Shown: positions 16,214-23,460 of the stretch, in pieces
Layout: every line of letters starts with the position of its first letter
How positions within the stretch are numbered: position 1 is the stretch's first letter
Source of the DNA: a virus
Reading direction: 5' to 3' (one strand)
DNA length: 64,000 nt
IMG/VR virus record: IMGVR_UViG_3300027736_000001
Coordinates: 1-64,000 of that record
Notes under the pieces: model-generated
Told to the model about the DNA's origin: nothing
The model's input: only the letters and a program-made list of their open reading frames with translations
The model's database searches: none
Made by a program: the position numbers and the translations under genes

Positions 16214-16414
16214 TTACTTCTCTTTCGCTAACTCAAGCATCTGTGAGGCGGCTTTGAGGGTGAGCTCTCCAGCTATCACCTCTGTGCCAAATCTTGCCCC
16301 CGCCTTGACCCGCACAATGGCCCACACTCCGTCTCCGTTGTCGCGTAGCCGTAGTTCTTCCTTCGGAATCTGCGGCAGTCTTGTGTCAGTCCATCCGTAC
16401 TTGTATCTGCTCAT
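16214..16414 (-). CDS. Hypothetical phage protein
   Basis: 66 residues from ATG 16414 (MSRYKYGWTDTRLPQIP); GGAG lies 6 bp upstream. It has a beta-rich centre (GVWAIVRVKAGARFGTEVI). It lies 2 bp below the 83-residue gene. Function unknown. Confidence 0.65.
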   Translation of the reverse strand: MSRYKYGWTDTRLPQIPKEELRLRDNGDGVWAIVRVKAGARFGTEVIAGELTLKAASQMLELAKEK

Positions 16415-16416
16415 GT

Positions 16417-16668
16417 TCACTCCTTCACGGGCTTACCCGCCAGCTTCGACATCTGATACTGCGCGTTAGATATGACTTTCATGGTGAATTGTCTGTCTAA
16501 CGGAAATACGTGATAGGTGTAATCGGTGTCGATACCACTCTTCTCCTTCTCTTCTTTGGTGCGGTACTTCTCCTCGAAAGCCTCGGCCTTTGCCAGAATC
16601 TCAGCAAGTCGTATTGCATCCTCGGTCGGCAACACCACACTGCGATACCCCAAATCAATAACTACCAT
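16417..16668 (-). CDS. Hypothetical phage protein
   Basis: 83 residues from ATG 16668 (MVVIDLGYRSVVLPTEDAIRLAEIL); AGGAG precedes it. The Shine-Dalgarno runs into the end of palindrome site 4, so any factor on that site would cover the ribosome site. The opening strand-turn-helix layout looks like a small alpha/beta protein. No family recognised. Confidence 0.7.
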   Translation of the reverse strand: MVVIDLGYRSVVLPTEDAIRLAEILAKAEAFEEKYRTKEEKEKSGIDTDYTYHVFPLDRQFTMKVISNAQYQMSKLAGKPVKE

Positions 16669-16678
16669 GTTCGTTCTC

Positions 16679-16692
16679 CTAACAGTTGTTAG
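16679..16692. repeat. Palindrome site 4: CTAACA-GT-TGTTAG
   Basis: Exact copy between the VWA gene and the 83-residue gene. Its end overlaps the AGGAG ribosome site of the latter. Confidence 0.85.
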
Positions 16693-16702
16693 ATACCAGA
16701 TT

Positions 16703-17890
16703 TCAATCTCGAATATGAATCGTCTTGCCATTTGGCGCAACATCATCATTACCCCCCACAATCACCCACAACAGAGGTGCAGTCCACTCGTTACCCCAGT
16801 CGCTACCAACGTACCCATCGGTGAGCATGATGATGCACTCAGGCACGATGTGCTTGTCCTTGAGATATGTGGATACGCAACTAGGTGAAGTACCTCCACC
16901 GCCCGCTGGCCTGGTTGACTGCACGATGCTAGATACAGTAGCGCCTGTATAGGTCTCATGCCCCGCCACCTCGCCGTCCCAGTAGAGCAAGTCCACTACC
17001 TCGGGGCTTACTTCCTCTGCGATACCCTTAACCTCGGAGAGAAACTCGGCGAGTTCCTTCCCGCCCACCGAACCGGACGTGTCAACACCGATCACCAAGT
17101 GACCCACCTTCTCACCTATCAGCGTAGGCATGTACACGCCTGTGGATAAGAATCTGCGGTTGACCCTGCGCCATGAGGACTTGTCCTTGGCACTGCACGT
17201 TGACTTCACAAACTCACGCAACACTTCGCGCCAATCGACTTTGGGCTCCATCAAGCCTTCAAGTTCGCGGTCAAGGCCACCTGTATTAGTTCCCGCTTTC
17301 TTGGCGGAGATGAGTCCTTGGCGTATCGCTTGGTCAATCTCTCGTGCGAGTACCTTCTTCTCTTCCTCGGTCATGTCCTTGGCACCATCCCAATCGTGGA
17401 TGTCGAACCCATCGCCCTCGCCTTCGCCGTCATCCTCCTCCTTGAGTATGTCGAACACTTGCTTGGCATTCATGCCTCGGAATCGCTCGTCCACCAAGCC
17501 CATCACCTTGCCCTTGTTCGGCCCATCGGTATAGCGTGGCATGGCAATCACTGTCTCGCTCGGGTCCAAGTCCTTGAGCATGAGGTTAATCACGTAGTCA
17601 CAAGCGGAATTCGCCAAGTGGCGGTTCTCGTCATGCAACTTGCGCCATGTAGTGAGATGCCGATACATCTTGTGCGCGTTCTCATGCGCCACCACAAACG
17701 CCAACTCGGGGTCGCGTAGCTTCTTCACAAACTCGCGCCCATACCGCTCGTCTCGCCCATTGGTACAGGCGGTCGGGATGTTGTCATCCACTCTAGTACG
17801 CCCAACCATCATGATGCCGCTCAGCAATGCGAATTTGGAATTGCGCATCAAACTGATCTTTGCCTTCTGCACTTTGCGTTCTTCTAACAT
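16703..17890 (-). CDS. Metallopeptidase-like plus VWA domain protein (DUF2201 type)
   Basis: 395 residues in two parts. The N-terminal part has a zincin motif HENAH (69-73) inside a helix. An acidic linker follows (EEDDGEGEGDG, about 151-161). The C-terminal VWA domain has an intact MIDAS: DTSGS (270-274), a downstream Thr in GGGGTSP and Asp in LTDG. This matches the DUF2201 metallopeptidase/VWA arrangement, whose members pair with MoxR-type AAA+ ATPases; such an ATPase is encoded about 0.5 kb upstream in the same operon. It probably recognises or cleaves a target protein when remodelled by the ATPase. The start codon lies in palindrome site 5. Confidence 0.85.
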   Translation of the reverse strand: MLEERKVQKAKISLMRNSKFALLSGIMMVGRTRVDDNIPTACTNGRDERYGREFVKKLRDPELAFVVAHENAHKMYRHLTTWRKLHDENRHLANSACDYVINLMLKDLDPSETVIAMPRYTDGPNKGKVMGLVDERFRGMNAKQVFDILKEEDDGEGEGDGFDIHDWDGAKDMTEEEKKVLAREIDQAIRQGLISAKKAGTNTGGLDRELEGLMEPKVDWREVLREFVKSTCSAKDKSSWRRVNRRFLSTGVYMPTLIGEKVGHLVIGVDTSGSVGGKELAEFLSEVKGIAEEVSPEVVDLLYWDGEVAGHETYTGATVSSIVQSTRPAGGGGTSPSCVSTYLKDKHIVPECIIMLTDGYVGSDWGNEWTAPLLWVIVGGNDDVAPNGKTIHIRD

Positions 17891-17897
17891 TTGTTAG
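17884..17897. repeat. Palindrome site 5 on the VWA start codon
   Basis: Exact CTAACA-TT-TGTTAG. Read on the minus strand it is GGAG then CTAACAAATGTTAG, with the ATG of the VWA gene inside. Confidence 0.9.
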
Positions 17898-18190
17898 CTC
17901 CTTTGTTTCACTTCAGTTTCTTCAATACTTATAAGCATCTTCAATGCCGATGCCATCTGCTCTATGTCGTGTGTCTCAAGCAACACGTTTCTTTTGGAAG
18001 TGTCCCCTGATACATGCTCCCGCTTCAACAACACAAATCGATACTCTGGTAGGTCTTGCGATTCAAACATCCGGCGCTCCAACTCCACTCGGTAGTGGTA
18101 ATTGCTGTTCTTGAGTTTCTTCTCCAGATACTCAATCTCCTCCATCCTCAACGGCCAAGCCACCTTGCTGTATACCGCCGCATATAACAT
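17894..18190 (-). CDS. Hypothetical protein between MoxR and VWA genes
   Basis: A 98-residue charged helical protein (MEEIEYLEKKLKNSNYHYRVELERR). Starts Met-Leu with its ATG inside palindrome site 6. It is co-encoded with the MoxR and VWA genes, so perhaps an adaptor. No family recognised. Confidence 0.65.
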   Translation of the reverse strand: MLYAAVYSKVAWPLRMEEIEYLEKKLKNSNYHYRVELERRMFESQDLPEYRFVLLKREHVSGDTSKRNVLLETHDIEQMASALKMLISIEETEVKQRS

Positions 18191-18197
18191 TTGTTAG
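18184..18197. repeat. Palindrome site 6: ATAACA-TT-TGTTAG
   Basis: One mismatch at the outer base. It covers the start codon of the 98-residue gene. Confidence 0.8.
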
Positions 18198-18433
18198 CCT
18201 CCTTCCTCTGGTATCAGTAGCTTCACCATGTTGTTTAACTCCTCTGGGGTGTCAAACTCATGGACGATCGTGAACATACCCGCACCCACGCCGCTCTGCT
18301 CCAAGCGGTACAGCGCATACTTGGATACACCCTTGTCGATGTACCCTCCTACTGTGTACCCTGCGTCTCGCAGTCGCTTGGAGGTGCGGGTATGCGACAC
18401 CCATCCGTTGTCTACTTCAAGGTCTCGAGTCAC
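18194..18433 (-). CDS. Hypothetical protein overlapping the MoxR gene
   Basis: 79 residues with a GTG start whose GTGA overlaps the MoxR stop; no in-frame ATG suits better. Alpha/beta pattern (DAGYTVGGYIDKGVSKYALYRL; FTIVHEFDTPEELNNMVKLL). Translation is probably coupled to the ATPase. Function unknown. Confidence 0.65.
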   Translation of the reverse strand: MTRDLEVDNGWVSHTRTSKRLRDAGYTVGGYIDKGVSKYALYRLEQSGVGAGMFTIVHEFDTPEELNNMVKLLIPEEGG

Positions 18434-19494
18434 AGCAGGTCTTGGTTCTTTGCTACCCAGTTGCTGAACGCCTGACAGCTAAACGCAATGGCTTGCTTGT
18501 CTCGGTTCTTGGCAATGTTGATAGCGAACACGGCTTGCCACTCGGCATCGAACCGCTCCACATACTCCATGAATGGGGTGATGCTTTGCTTGTCGATACG
18601 TGCAATGGCACCGAACACAACGATCGCACATGCGCCAGGGCTTGTGGGTACCTTGGTGTGCTTAGGGTCTCGGATGGTCGCCTCCCATGTCGGCAATTGA
18701 TCTGAGAATTCAATGTACGCTTGCATGTCACGCGCACCACTCTCACCGATAGCACCTGTCAACGCCGCAATCACCGCATCGGTGTCGTTCTCTCTGCGAG
18801 TTCTAACAATGTTAGATGCCGTCTCCAATGAGCGTGGGGTTACGAACGCCGTCATAGTCTTGCGGGGGTTGAAGATGTAGGGGTTGTCGGCTTGCCCACC
18901 ATCGGTGTAGCTTGCAAGTACGTGGGGAAAACGATTCACCCATGCAATCACCTCGGGCTCGATACCCTTGTTGATAGCCCACTCAATCCACTGCTCGGCA
19001 TCGGGCTTGGCTACGTTGAGAGACACAAGGCGGTTCAAGCTATGCGCCTTCAACACATCGCCCACGCCATCGGTCGTTAGATTACCTGTCAAGAAGATGG
19101 GGCTACGATTGTCAATGGTGATGTCACCAAGGCGAGGGTTCGCCTTCTCAAGCATTGGATGTAGCATGTTCTTCACAGGGTCGGCACCTTTTGAGTACTC
19201 GTCCAGCATGATGACGACAGGCTTGCCCTCGTGCAGTTTGAACCGCGCATTGGGGTAGTAGCGGGTGGTCTTGGTCTCGTGGTCGATCACAGGCATCGCA
19301 ATGTCGCCCAAATCCATATTGGGTACGTCAATATACGCATAGTCGTACCCCAAGTCCCCAGCGATCGACTCCAGCAGGGATGACTTGCCGATGCCGGGCT
19401 CACCTCGTAACATGAACCTCGTGGTCGGGTTCGTTTTGATAAGCGTTGCCGCTTGCTTCAAGGTCACAGTTTTTCCAAAAGTTACTTCTGACAT
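18430..19494 (-). CDS. MoxR-type AAA+ ATPase
   Basis: 354 residues from ATG 19494, with GGAG upstream. Walker A is GEPGIGKSS (31-39), Walker B is VVIMLDEY (93-100), and sensor 1 is TGNLTTDG. The compact MoxR/CbbQ-like layout continues with VTPRSLETASNIV. MoxR ATPases work with VWA proteins to remodel or mature target complexes, and this one shares an operon with a VWA-metallopeptidase. It is the first gene below a consensus promoter with a palindrome in the leader. Confidence 0.9.
   Translation of the reverse strand: MSEVTFGKTVTLKQAATLIKTNPTTRFMLRGEPGIGKSSLLESIAGDLGYDYAYIDVPNMDLGDIAMPVIDHETKTTRYYPNARFKLHEGKPVVIMLDEYSKGADPVKNMLHPMLEKANPRLGDITIDNRSPIFLTGNLTTDGVGDVLKAHSLNRLVSLNVAKPDAEQWIEWAINKGIEPEVIAWVNRFPHVLASYTDGGQADNPYIFNPRKTMTAFVTPRSLETASNIVRTRRENDTDAVIAALTGAIGESGARDMQAYIEFSDQLPTWEATIRDPKHTKVPTSPGACAIVVFGAIARIDKQSITPFMEYVERFDAEWQAVFAINIAKNRDKQAIAFSCQAFSNWVAKNQDLL
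18803..18815. repeat. Palindrome variant inside MoxR gene: CTAACA-A-TGTTAG
   Basis: 13-bp form with a one-base centre, read as codons for Ser-Asn-Ile-Val-Arg. Confidence 0.6.
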
Positions 19495-19521
19495 TTTCAA
19501 ACTCCATCTGATGTGCCGTTT

Positions 19522-19535
19522 CTAACAGTTGTTAG
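19522..19535. repeat. Palindrome site 7 in the MoxR leader
   Basis: Exact CTAACA-GT-TGTTAG, 43 bp downstream of the -10 box and about 28 bp before the MoxR start. Confidence 0.9.
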
Positions 19536-19577
19536 ATTCGGCGGGTTACAAACAAACACTTCTACTTACCAACCTAT

Positions 19578-19606
19578 ATTATACCACAATGTTATGGATA
19601 TGTCAA
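19578..19606 (-). promoter_or_regulatory. Consensus sigma70 promoter for the MoxR-VWA operon
   Basis: Minus strand: TTGACA (19601-19606), 17-bp spacer, TATAAT (19578-19583): a perfect match at ideal spacing. The end of the spacer and the -10 (TTGTGGTATAATATA) are shared with the promoter at 22.9 kb. Confidence 0.9.
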
Positions 19607-19615
19607 GTTTATAGG

Positions 19616-20674
19616 TCACACTATCTCTGATATCCACTTGGCGTACTTCGGGTTGGGAGTCTTCCCCACCTCCAGCGCCACATGCTCCAGCACCTCCTCG
19701 GCGTGGTACTTCAATATGGCTTCGTCCACCATGAGCATCCACGCATTCACATCGACCCACCCATCCATCTCGTAGTCGTGCAGTACCCACTCATTGTTGT
19801 GAGTGGCCCTACTCTCCCAATACCCTTCTACCAATAACGCTATCGCACCTCGGTAGAAGTTCTCGTGCCGCACATCCTCGGGCTGTCCGTTTACGATCGT
19901 GTCGGTGAACGTTTTCATGTTCTCCTCATACTTGCGTATCGCATCGCGGTAATCTTGCTTTTGCACCTCCGTTGGGTTGAAGAAATACAGCTTTGTCGGC
20001 TTGCCAAAGATGCAGTCGGTCTTCTCGCGGTTCAGTGCTTTGGCATCGTTGTATGCGCTGTCCATCACACCAAACATATTCACCGCCTCCTGTATGCCAA
20101 AATTGATTACATTGAACCTTCGCTCGTATGCCCTGCCCTGATGTAACACACGCTCCTCTTGGCGTAGGTTTATGAACCCACTCAGATACTTGCGGAATTC
20201 AGAGTAGCGCGATCTAACATTTGTTAGAGCCTTGCGATTTGCTTTGTACCCATAAAGCGTTTCGTGCTCCAGCACTCTCCATGCGTTAGTCCCCTCATGG
20301 CCCATCGTCAGCGTGTTGTCGCCTGTCATGGTGTAGTATCGGTTGCCCAATCGCAAGATACTGCTCCCGTTTTTCCCATGCGCAGGTATGCTTAACACTT
20401 GTTGGATGAATTGGTGCGATGACACACTCGCCCACCCATTGGTGCGTAGCACGATCTTGCCGTTGGCCTTGTATGTGATGACCGGAGTCTTATACAAAAC
20501 AAACTCCACATCATCGCCGTTCATGCGCACAGAGTAGCTGTCCACATCCTTGCGATTACCCAAGGGTCGAATCTCGGGCACTCGTCCCCTGATTGGTAGA
20601 GCGGTGTCGTGTACCTGTTTGGCGTCCGCATAGTCTGTCACCCTCGGTACTCTCTTCACTGTTGCGTATCCCAT
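19616..20674 (-). CDS. Hypothetical 352-residue phage protein
   Basis: A soluble protein. The N-terminal third is beta-rich (VDSYSVRMNGDDVEFVLYKTPVI; KIVLRTNGWASVSSHQFI) and the rest is helical and charged, ending NPKYAKWISEIV. Shine-Dalgarno GGGGG. It contains an internal palindrome (20214-20227). No family recognised. It is the last gene of the 22.9 kb operon and stops just above the MoxR promoter. Confidence 0.7.
   Translation of the reverse strand: MGYATVKRVPRVTDYADAKQVHDTALPIRGRVPEIRPLGNRKDVDSYSVRMNGDDVEFVLYKTPVITYKANGKIVLRTNGWASVSSHQFIQQVLSIPAHGKNGSSILRLGNRYYTMTGDNTLTMGHEGTNAWRVLEHETLYGYKANRKALTNVRSRYSEFRKYLSGFINLRQEERVLHQGRAYERRFNVINFGIQEAVNMFGVMDSAYNDAKALNREKTDCIFGKPTKLYFFNPTEVQKQDYRDAIRKYEENMKTFTDTIVNGQPEDVRHENFYRGAIALLVEGYWESRATHNNEWVLHDYEMDGWVDVNAWMLMVDEAILKYHAEEVLEHVALEVGKTPNPKYAKWISEIV
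20214..20227. repeat. Palindrome site 8: CTAACA-TT-TGTTAG (inside a gene)
   Basis: Exact copy inside the 352-residue gene, read as Leu-Thr-Asn-Val-Arg codons, nearly the same peptide as site 3. Confidence 0.8.
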
Positions 20675-20675
20675 C

Positions 20676-20840
20676 TCATTCCCCCTGTGCGCGTACTCGG
20701 TACGCTTTAAGTTTTTTCAGCGTTGGATATGTTGCTTTGAACATCTCCTTGGCCACCTGTTTACTGCGGCATTCGATCGACTCGGCAACCCATTGCCCGA
20801 ACCTGTCGCACCACCCTGTCACGTAGTATCTAGCTAACAT
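20676..20840 (-). CDS. Hypothetical 54-residue protein with palindrome start
   Basis: Begins MLARYYVTGWCDRF, with GGAG followed by palindrome site 9, whose ATG is the start codon. The stop lies 1 bp before the 352-residue gene. It is a basic helical protein. Small but well supported by Shine-Dalgarno, site and spacing. Confidence 0.65.
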   Translation of the reverse strand: MLARYYVTGWCDRFGQWVAESIECRSKQVAKEMFKATYPTLKKLKAYRVRAQGE

Positions 20841-20847
20841 TTGTTAG
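20834..20847. repeat. Palindrome site 9 on a start codon
   Basis: Exact CTAACA-TT-TGTTAG enclosing the ATG of the 54-residue gene. Confidence 0.9.
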
Positions 20848-21341
20848 TCTCCTTTTTCTGCTTCGATTGTGTATTCCCCAAGAGCTATGCACTCCATCAT
20901 TCGGCGTATCTCAGCATCCACAAACTCCCATGTGCGGTAGCTTGTAGTCGGGGGCCATGAAGCCTTCCCGCTGTGGTTGACCATGCGCATCTTGATATAG
21001 AGTCCGGGCAAAAAGTCCTCGCTGTGGGCACAGTCAAACCCGAACCACCACACGTTGCCCTCCCTGCCGCTGTACGTCAGCCCACCATGCGGAGTGTTGT
21101 CGTCCATCTCCACTCGGTTGTAGTCCACCCCCACCAACTCCCCAGTGGTTACACCCACGTAACCACAAAGCGTATGCGTTATGGTGTTGCGCATGATGTG
21201 CCCATGCAGTCCAGTGCTCTCGTCCACCCACTCGGCATGGTCGGGCTCCCCCTCCCAGGGTCGGTGTGGTTCGATCAGTTTGTACTGGTCGTAGATGGAT
21301 ACCAGCATGTCGGGCATCCCAGGTGCTTTAATTTCTAACAT
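20844..21341 (-). CDS. Conserved-looking phage protein (HGGLTYSG type)
   Basis: A 165-residue protein. The core HGGLTYSGREGNVWWFGFDCAH is a pattern I recall from many unrelated phages, in proteins of unknown function. It has a tryptophan/aspartate-rich centre. Starts Met-Leu inside palindrome site 10. Likely a host-takeover or early accessory protein; function not known. Confidence 0.7.
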   Translation of the reverse strand: MLEIKAPGMPDMLVSIYDQYKLIEPHRPWEGEPDHAEWVDESTGLHGHIMRNTITHTLCGYVGVTTGELVGVDYNRVEMDDNTPHGGLTYSGREGNVWWFGFDCAHSEDFLPGLYIKMRMVNHSGKASWPPTTSYRTWEFVDAEIRRMMECIALGEYTIEAEKGD

Positions 21342-21348
21342 CTGTTAG
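21335..21348. repeat. Palindrome site 10 on a start codon
   Basis: Exact CTAACA-TC-TGTTAG covering the ATG of the 165-residue gene. Confidence 0.9.
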
Positions 21349-21619
21349 TCTCCTCATGTCTCTCGTACATGTTGTACTCGGCACGATGCCAAGGGTGAAA
21401 CAGTGTTTTACTGTCATTGGGATACTTCTTGCGAAGCATGGTCACGGCATCGCACAACCGCTCATGGATGTTCAACTTTATGTCGCACACGTCCATCAGC
21501 CTGTCCTGCACACCGCGCACCTCGGGGTTGCGCATCAACTCCAGCGTCAGCTTGTCGGCTTGGTCGCGTTTGTCGATCAACACTTTGAATCGGTCTCGGG
21601 CTTCTCTTACATCCATCAT
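21335..21619 (-). CDS. Hypothetical phage protein
   Basis: A 94-residue charged helical protein (ARDRFKVLIDKRDQADKLTLEL). GGAGG precedes tandem ATG codons (21619, 21616); the second has better spacing. Its 3' end runs through palindrome site 10. Function unknown. Confidence 0.6.
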   Translation of the reverse strand: MMDVREARDRFKVLIDKRDQADKLTLELMRNPEVRGVQDRLMDVCDIKLNIHERLCDAVTMLRKKYPNDSKTLFHPWHRAEYNMYERHEETNRC

Positions 21620-21723
21620 GGCCTCCAGATCAAAACATCAGCACATACCACAATAAGTGCAACCAAAAACACCACGCGCAGTACGCGCTCGGACAGTTTG
21701 TAATCATTTGTTCCCTTGTTCAT
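21616..21723 (-). CDS. Very small single-pass membrane protein
   Basis: 35 residues: a hydrophilic start (MNKGTNDYKLSERVL), one membrane segment (RVVFLVALIVVCADVLIW) and stop. GAGGAGG lies upstream, with 4-bp overlaps to both neighbours. Coding is supported by overlaps and the clean hydrophobic pattern. Confidence 0.55.
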   Translation of the reverse strand: MNKGTNDYKLSERVLRVVFLVALIVVCADVLIWRP

Positions 21724-21908
21724 TCCTCTTCCTCCTCGGTTGCCTCTACACCGCAGAGGGTCATGACTTCTACTAGCGCATGATGGACATCTTCAAAGTA
21801 CTCGGGATGGATTCCATCGGGGTCGCGCAAGTAGTTGCGCAAGTCCTCGTCTATCGCTTGCAACAGCTTGTGTAGGCGCTCGATCTGGTCTAGGTCAAAA
21901 TCTAACAT
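21720..21908 (-). CDS. Hypothetical small acidic protein
   Basis: A 62-residue, strongly acidic helical protein ending in EATEEEEE. Starts Met-Leu inside palindrome site 11. The acidity would suit a DNA mimic, but this is only a thought; no family recognised. Confidence 0.6.
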   Translation of the reverse strand: MLDFDLDQIERLHKLLQAIDEDLRNYLRDPDGIHPEYFEDVHHALVEVMTLCGVEATEEEEE

Positions 21909-21915
21909 TTGTTAG
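21902..21915. repeat. Palindrome site 11 on a start codon
   Basis: Exact CTAACA-TT-TGTTAG covering the ATG of the 62-residue gene. Confidence 0.9.
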
Positions 21916-21955
21916 TTCCCTTTCATTGGTTGTTTCGGTTGGTTGTTTCGGTTGT

Positions 21956-22156
21956 TCACTTCGCTTTGGCCCCAGGTTCGAGTTCAAACCCACCCTCGGT
22001 TGGGATGACGGCAATCTCGCCTCTGGATACTTTGAAGAGTAAAGCAAGGGTGAGGCTCATGTGGAAGCGCAACTCCCATCGCATTTTGAAGTACAGAATA
22101 GTCATCACGACAAAGCCAATGAGTGACACGAGTTCGAGTTCGGTCATGGTTATCAT
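21956..22156 (-). CDS. Small membrane protein
   Basis: 66 residues: an N-terminal membrane helix (LVSLIGFVVMTILYFKM), then a basic loop and a soluble tail with GEIAVIPTEGGF. AAGGAGAACC precedes the ATG. Phages often carry such one-helix proteins; role unknown. Confidence 0.65.
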   Translation of the reverse strand: MITMTELELVSLIGFVVMTILYFKMRWELRFHMSLTLALLFKVSRGEIAVIPTEGGFELEPGAKAK

Positions 22157-22168
22157 TCTTGGTTCTCC

Positions 22169-22351
22169 TTATGAATAAGTGTTTGCTTTGGCTTGCTCGT
22201 TGTAGAGATTGACCATGCGTTTTTGCACATCCTCCCAACCATCGCCCCAGTACAGCATTTGCATTGCCATACCAATAGACCAGCGCACATCGCTTTCGTC
22301 TTCCATGTGTTTGACTGCTTCGGCAATCAACTCGTCAATATTTATCTCCAT
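22169..22351 (-). CDS. Hypothetical phage protein
   Basis: 60 residues from ATG 22351 (MEINIDELIAEAVKHM), with AAGGAGAGATGT upstream and overlap with the preceding stop. Acidic, helical. No family. Confidence 0.6.
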   Translation of the reverse strand: MEINIDELIAEAVKHMEDESDVRWSIGMAMQMLYWGDGWEDVQKRMVNLYNEQAKANTYS

Positions 22352-22593
22352 CACATCTCTCCTTGTGGGGGGAAGTCTTCTTCTTGCAAGGGGGGCAACT
22401 CCATTGCTTCCTTCATCATGTGCCACACATCGCCGAATGTCTCCATGTCCTCTGCCCCAAGGCAGGGGTCGCCGTACCCATCGGGCTTACCATCGTAGTA
22501 AGTCACCTCTTGTATGCAGTACCAATCCTCCCCGCCATTGGCAGTCTTGGTGTTGACAATTCTGTAGTTCCAATAAAAATCAAAGTCGCTCAT
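22351..22593 (-). CDS. Hypothetical phage protein
   Basis: 80 residues, aromatic and acidic (MSDFDFYWNYRIV; GEDWYCIQEVTYYDG). Its opening looks like a small beta-sheet protein. GGAG precedes the ATG. It overlaps both neighbours. Function unknown. Confidence 0.65.
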   Translation of the reverse strand: MSDFDFYWNYRIVNTKTANGGEDWYCIQEVTYYDGKPDGYGDPCLGAEDMETFGDVWHMMKEAMELPPLQEEDFPPQGEM

Positions 22594-22823
22594 GCTCGGT
22601 TCTCCTTTGGGTTAGTCTGCTTCAGCGTTGTGGGTGCGCTGTTAGCGGTAACGTATTGATAGTTGCCTTTTGTGTATTCCTGCACAATGCACCACGATGT
22701 ACGTTCCTCTTGGGCACTGTGTTCTCGGTCACGTTCGCAAAAGATGCAGAACGCTTGATACCTTGCGGTCGGTACGTCATCGCCGCAGTCGATGCATTCT
22801 TTCCAGTCTAAGTCCATCATCAT
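22590..22823 (-). CDS. Small zinc-binding-like protein, first gene of its operon
   Basis: A 77-residue protein with two Cys-x2-Cys pairs (CIDCG, CIFC), like DksA-type or other treble-clef zinc fingers. The conserved-looking tail is YQYVTANSAPTTLKQTNPKE. It is the first gene after the promoter at 22919-22947 with a palindrome in the leader. It could modulate host transcription; this is inference. Confidence 0.65.
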   Translation of the reverse strand: MMMDLDWKECIDCGDDVPTARYQAFCIFCERDREHSAQEERTSWCIVQEYTKGNYQYVTANSAPTTLKQTNPKENRA

Positions 22824-22854
22824 CTAACCTTTCTTTCTTTGTTACGTTATGAAT

Positions 22855-22868
22855 CTAACAGTTGTTAG
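22855..22868. repeat. Palindrome site 12 in the 22.8 kb leader
   Basis: Exact CTAACA-GT-TGTTAG, 51 bp downstream of the -10 box and about 32 bp before the first gene. Confidence 0.9.
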
Positions 22869-22918
22869 ATTCGGGGATTGGTCGGGGGCTTTGTTACATT
22901 TATCCCTAACCAGCTTAT

Positions 22919-22947
22919 ATTATACCACAAAGTTACAGACTTGTCAA
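22919..22947 (-). promoter_or_regulatory. Consensus sigma70 promoter for the 22.8-19.6 kb operon
   Basis: Minus strand: TTGACA (22942-22947), 17-bp spacer, TATAAT (22919-22924). The spacer end and -10 match the MoxR promoter almost base for base. Confidence 0.9.
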
Positions 22948-22949
22948 GT

Positions 22950-23398
22950 TTTTAGCTGGAGGGCTGTCTTTGATTTGCGACCAAAGTTACGGAATTTATG
23001 TAACAAAAGGGGAAACGTAACGCAAAAACATAACGCGAAAACTTCAATGGAATCAGGGGGTTAGAGTGTTTGTGTATGTATATGTTATAATGTTATTAGA
23101 GAAAAAGGGTATACGAGCCTGGTGGCTTTTGGTGTGTGGTGCAAATTGCGCTTTCTGCCTTGCTTGGAACTTGACGGACCTTCATACACCCCGCGTAACA
23201 TTGTAACATATAACATTGCTTTAAAATCAACAACTTACGTGTGGTACGTTATAACATTACAACGCCGAAACATAACAACATAACATTTGTTAGATTTGGG
23301 GGGCACTGTGTTTATGTACAATACATTGTGGATGCTCGCGTATACACAAGGTTGCTACGCCCACCCGAAGAACTGGTGCAAGCAAAATCGGGTTAACC
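22950..23398. other. Intergenic region rich in TAACA/TGTTA half-sites
   Basis: No convincing gene here. It is AT-rich with more than ten TAAC or GTTA words, many as TAACAT or CATAAC and several in clusters (for example around 23200-23225 and 23265-23293). A possible plus-strand extended -10 (TGTTATAAT, 23083-23091) is present. It could be an origin, a cluster of operator half-sites, or both. Confidence 0.5.
23280..23293. repeat. Palindrome site 13: ATAACA-TT-TGTTAG
   Basis: One outer mismatch, in the intergenic half-site cluster. Confidence 0.75.
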
Positions 23399-23411
23399 CT
23401 AACAATGTTAT
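23399..23411. repeat. Palindrome variant: CTAACA-A-TGTTAT
   Basis: 13-bp form with one outer mismatch, 24 bp from the next site. Weakest of the set. Confidence 0.5.
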
Positions 23412-23422
23412 GTTCCACCAAC

Positions 23423-23456
23423 AAAAAAGCCCGACCTAACAAATGTTAGATCGGGC
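23423..23456 (-). terminator. Intrinsic terminator whose stem contains a palindrome site
   Basis: On the minus strand, GCCCGA pairs with TCGGGC around an entire CTAACA..TGTTAG core, giving a stem of about 12 bp with one mismatch, then TTTTTT. It is the second of two tandem terminators after the 23.5-24.0 kb gene. Confidence 0.8.
23436..23449. repeat. Palindrome site 14 inside a terminator stem
   Basis: Exact CTAACA-AA-TGTTAG forming the upper stem of the terminator at 23423-23456. Confidence 0.9.
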
Positions 23457-23460
23457 AAAC

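Noticed and set aside
22849-23064. 71-residue plus-strand ORF in the intergenic region
   Set aside because: It runs over a palindrome site and the leftward promoter, has no convincing Shine-Dalgarno and odd composition.
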